DNA of 64,000 nt from Ailurus styani (lineage: Eukaryota > Chordata > Mammalia > Carnivora > Ailuridae): contig LNAC01000031.1 in the NCBI GenBank assembly GCA_002007465.1, forward strand, positions 1,936,070 to 2,000,069, in the 5' to 3' direction. The number at the start of each line of letters is the position of its first letter. The stretch's first letter is position 1. Under the pieces are notes generated by a model. The model was not told the DNA's origin. It was given only the letters and a program-made list of their open reading frames with translations, and searched no databases. The position numbers and the translations under genes are program-made. Of this stretch, positions 1-64,000 are shown piece after piece.

Positions 1-101
1 GCCACGCAGAGAGCCCGATGCGGGCCTCCATCCCAGGACCCTGGGATCATGACCTGAACCAAAGGCAGAGGCTTTGACCCACTGAGCCACCCAGGTGCCT
101 G
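1..101 (-). repeat. Can-SINE, truncated by window start
   Basis: Antisense tRNA-derived carnivore SINE. The visible part is the body and head (GATCATGACCTGAACC through TGAGCCACCCAGGTGCC). Its A-rich tail lies to the left of the window. Confidence 0.85.
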
Positions 102-265
102 TGACGAATGTATTTAATAGAGGCCTAAGTATTTTGAGTGAAAGACCCCTACTCCTCCCTTACCATCTCTAATTGGCCTAGGTAGATTTGTCTAAGTTCT
201 AAATAGACTTACTCATCTTTTCCTCTATGGGTAATGTTCTTACTTTCTCAATATATTTTCTTTAG

Positions 266-408
266 GTGAATCAAAAAGGGCCCAGGAAGCCTGTGAATGT
301 TGGAGAAAATTCATCTGTGAATTTTTGATGTTTAAGGACTTCATATTTGTATTCATCTTTTAAACTGAGAAGATTTATATTTTATTTTAAAACTTCTTGA
401 TATTTACA
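266..408 (+). other. CHD1: CHD1 5' UTR segment of the start-codon exon
   Basis: A pyrimidine-rich tract ending in TTTCTTTAG precedes base 266, so the start-codon exon probably begins here after an upstream non-coding exon. No CpG island or promoter is visible in 1-265, which supports a distant first exon. The 143-nt leader has two upstream ATGs, each followed by a short ORF that stops before the main start (297-320 and 328-363). The exact 5' boundary is inferred from the acceptor motif only. Confidence 0.6.
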
Positions 409-63696
<63,288 letters not shown>

Positions 63697-63916
63697 GTAA
63701 GTGTTACTAATTGTTTTAGAGACTAAATTTAAAAATTGTTTTCCTCTTAAAGGTGTGTTTTACATAATACATACCCACATTTTTATATCAAATCTGTTAC
63801 CTTAAACAGTAATCCTTTTTAGCTTATTAACCTTTCCATAAATCAACCTTTTGTCAGTTTCTAGAACCTATAGAATAATTGTTAAAGGGAATGTATTTTC
63901 TAAAAATAATATTTCA

Positions 63917-64000
63917 GGGGTGGCCTGGGTGGCTCAGTTGGTTAAGCATCTGCCTTTGGCTCAGGTCATGATCCTAGAGTCCTGAGATCAAGCCCTGTTT
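63917..64000 (+). repeat. Can-SINE, truncated by window end
   Basis: GGGGTGGCCTGGGTGGCTCA head into GGCTCAGGTCATGATCC. The rest lies beyond the window. Confidence 0.9.

Noticed and set aside
1..265. Search for the CHD1 promoter and CpG island
   Set aside because: The stretch is a SINE followed by AT-rich intron-like sequence with an acceptor motif. No GC-rich or CpG-dense segment is present, so the promoter lies outside.

Overview
The window is mammalian nuclear DNA from a carnivore. Dozens of Can-SINE (SINEC) copies, a family restricted to Carnivora, lie in it in both orientations. Their heads read GCGCCTGGGTGGCTCAGT and their tails (AAATA)nAAATCTTA(A)n, and many have clear target-site duplications (TSDs). 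The young subtype (GTGGGTTAAAGCCTCTGCC... with CTACTTGTGATCTC) suggests an arctoid caniform, possibly a mustelid. That placement rests on remembered subfamily consensus and is inference. Base composition is AT-rich and no CpG island is visible.

One gene fills the window on the + strand: CHD1 (chromodomain-helicase-DNA-binding protein 1). I assembled 34 coding exons, all with GT-AG introns and continuous phase. Together they give 4,840 coding bases, or 1,613 complete codons, from the start ATG at 409 to a donor at 63697. The promoter and at least one upstream non-coding exon lie to the left. The last exon or exons, encoding the His/Ser/Arg-rich C-terminus, lie beyond 64000. In order the exons encode an acidic Ser-rich N-terminus with a polyQ tract (residues 1-265), tandem chromodomains (about 270-450), the two-lobed Snf2 ATPase (about 480-945), a bridge segment, the SANT-SLIDE DNA-binding domain (about 1120-1330), a basic linker, an 88-residue Glu/Lys-rich exon, and the C-terminal helical (CHCT/DUF4208) domain.

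The layout is a 20.1 kb first intron (462-20576) full of old and young repeats. A denser run of exons follows from 20.6 to 54.9 kb, then introns of 4.8 and 2.7 kb before the last exons seen. Introns hold Can-SINEs (three loci with one SINE nested in another), older MIR and L2 elements, MER20/hAT fragments and antisense LINE-1 pieces. I see no second gene, RNA gene, CRISPR array or virus-derived coding region.

Most worth a second look are: the in-frame Glu/Lys-rich exon (54169-54432), which is absent from the human isoform I remember; a SINE at 42.4 kb with its middle replaced by a 26-bp perfect palindrome that matches sequence 1.3 kb upstream in inverted form; a tandem 5' splice site at 42064/42067 with an antisense SINE about 15 bases downstream; and a 19-C run ending at an ambiguous base, near 20013.
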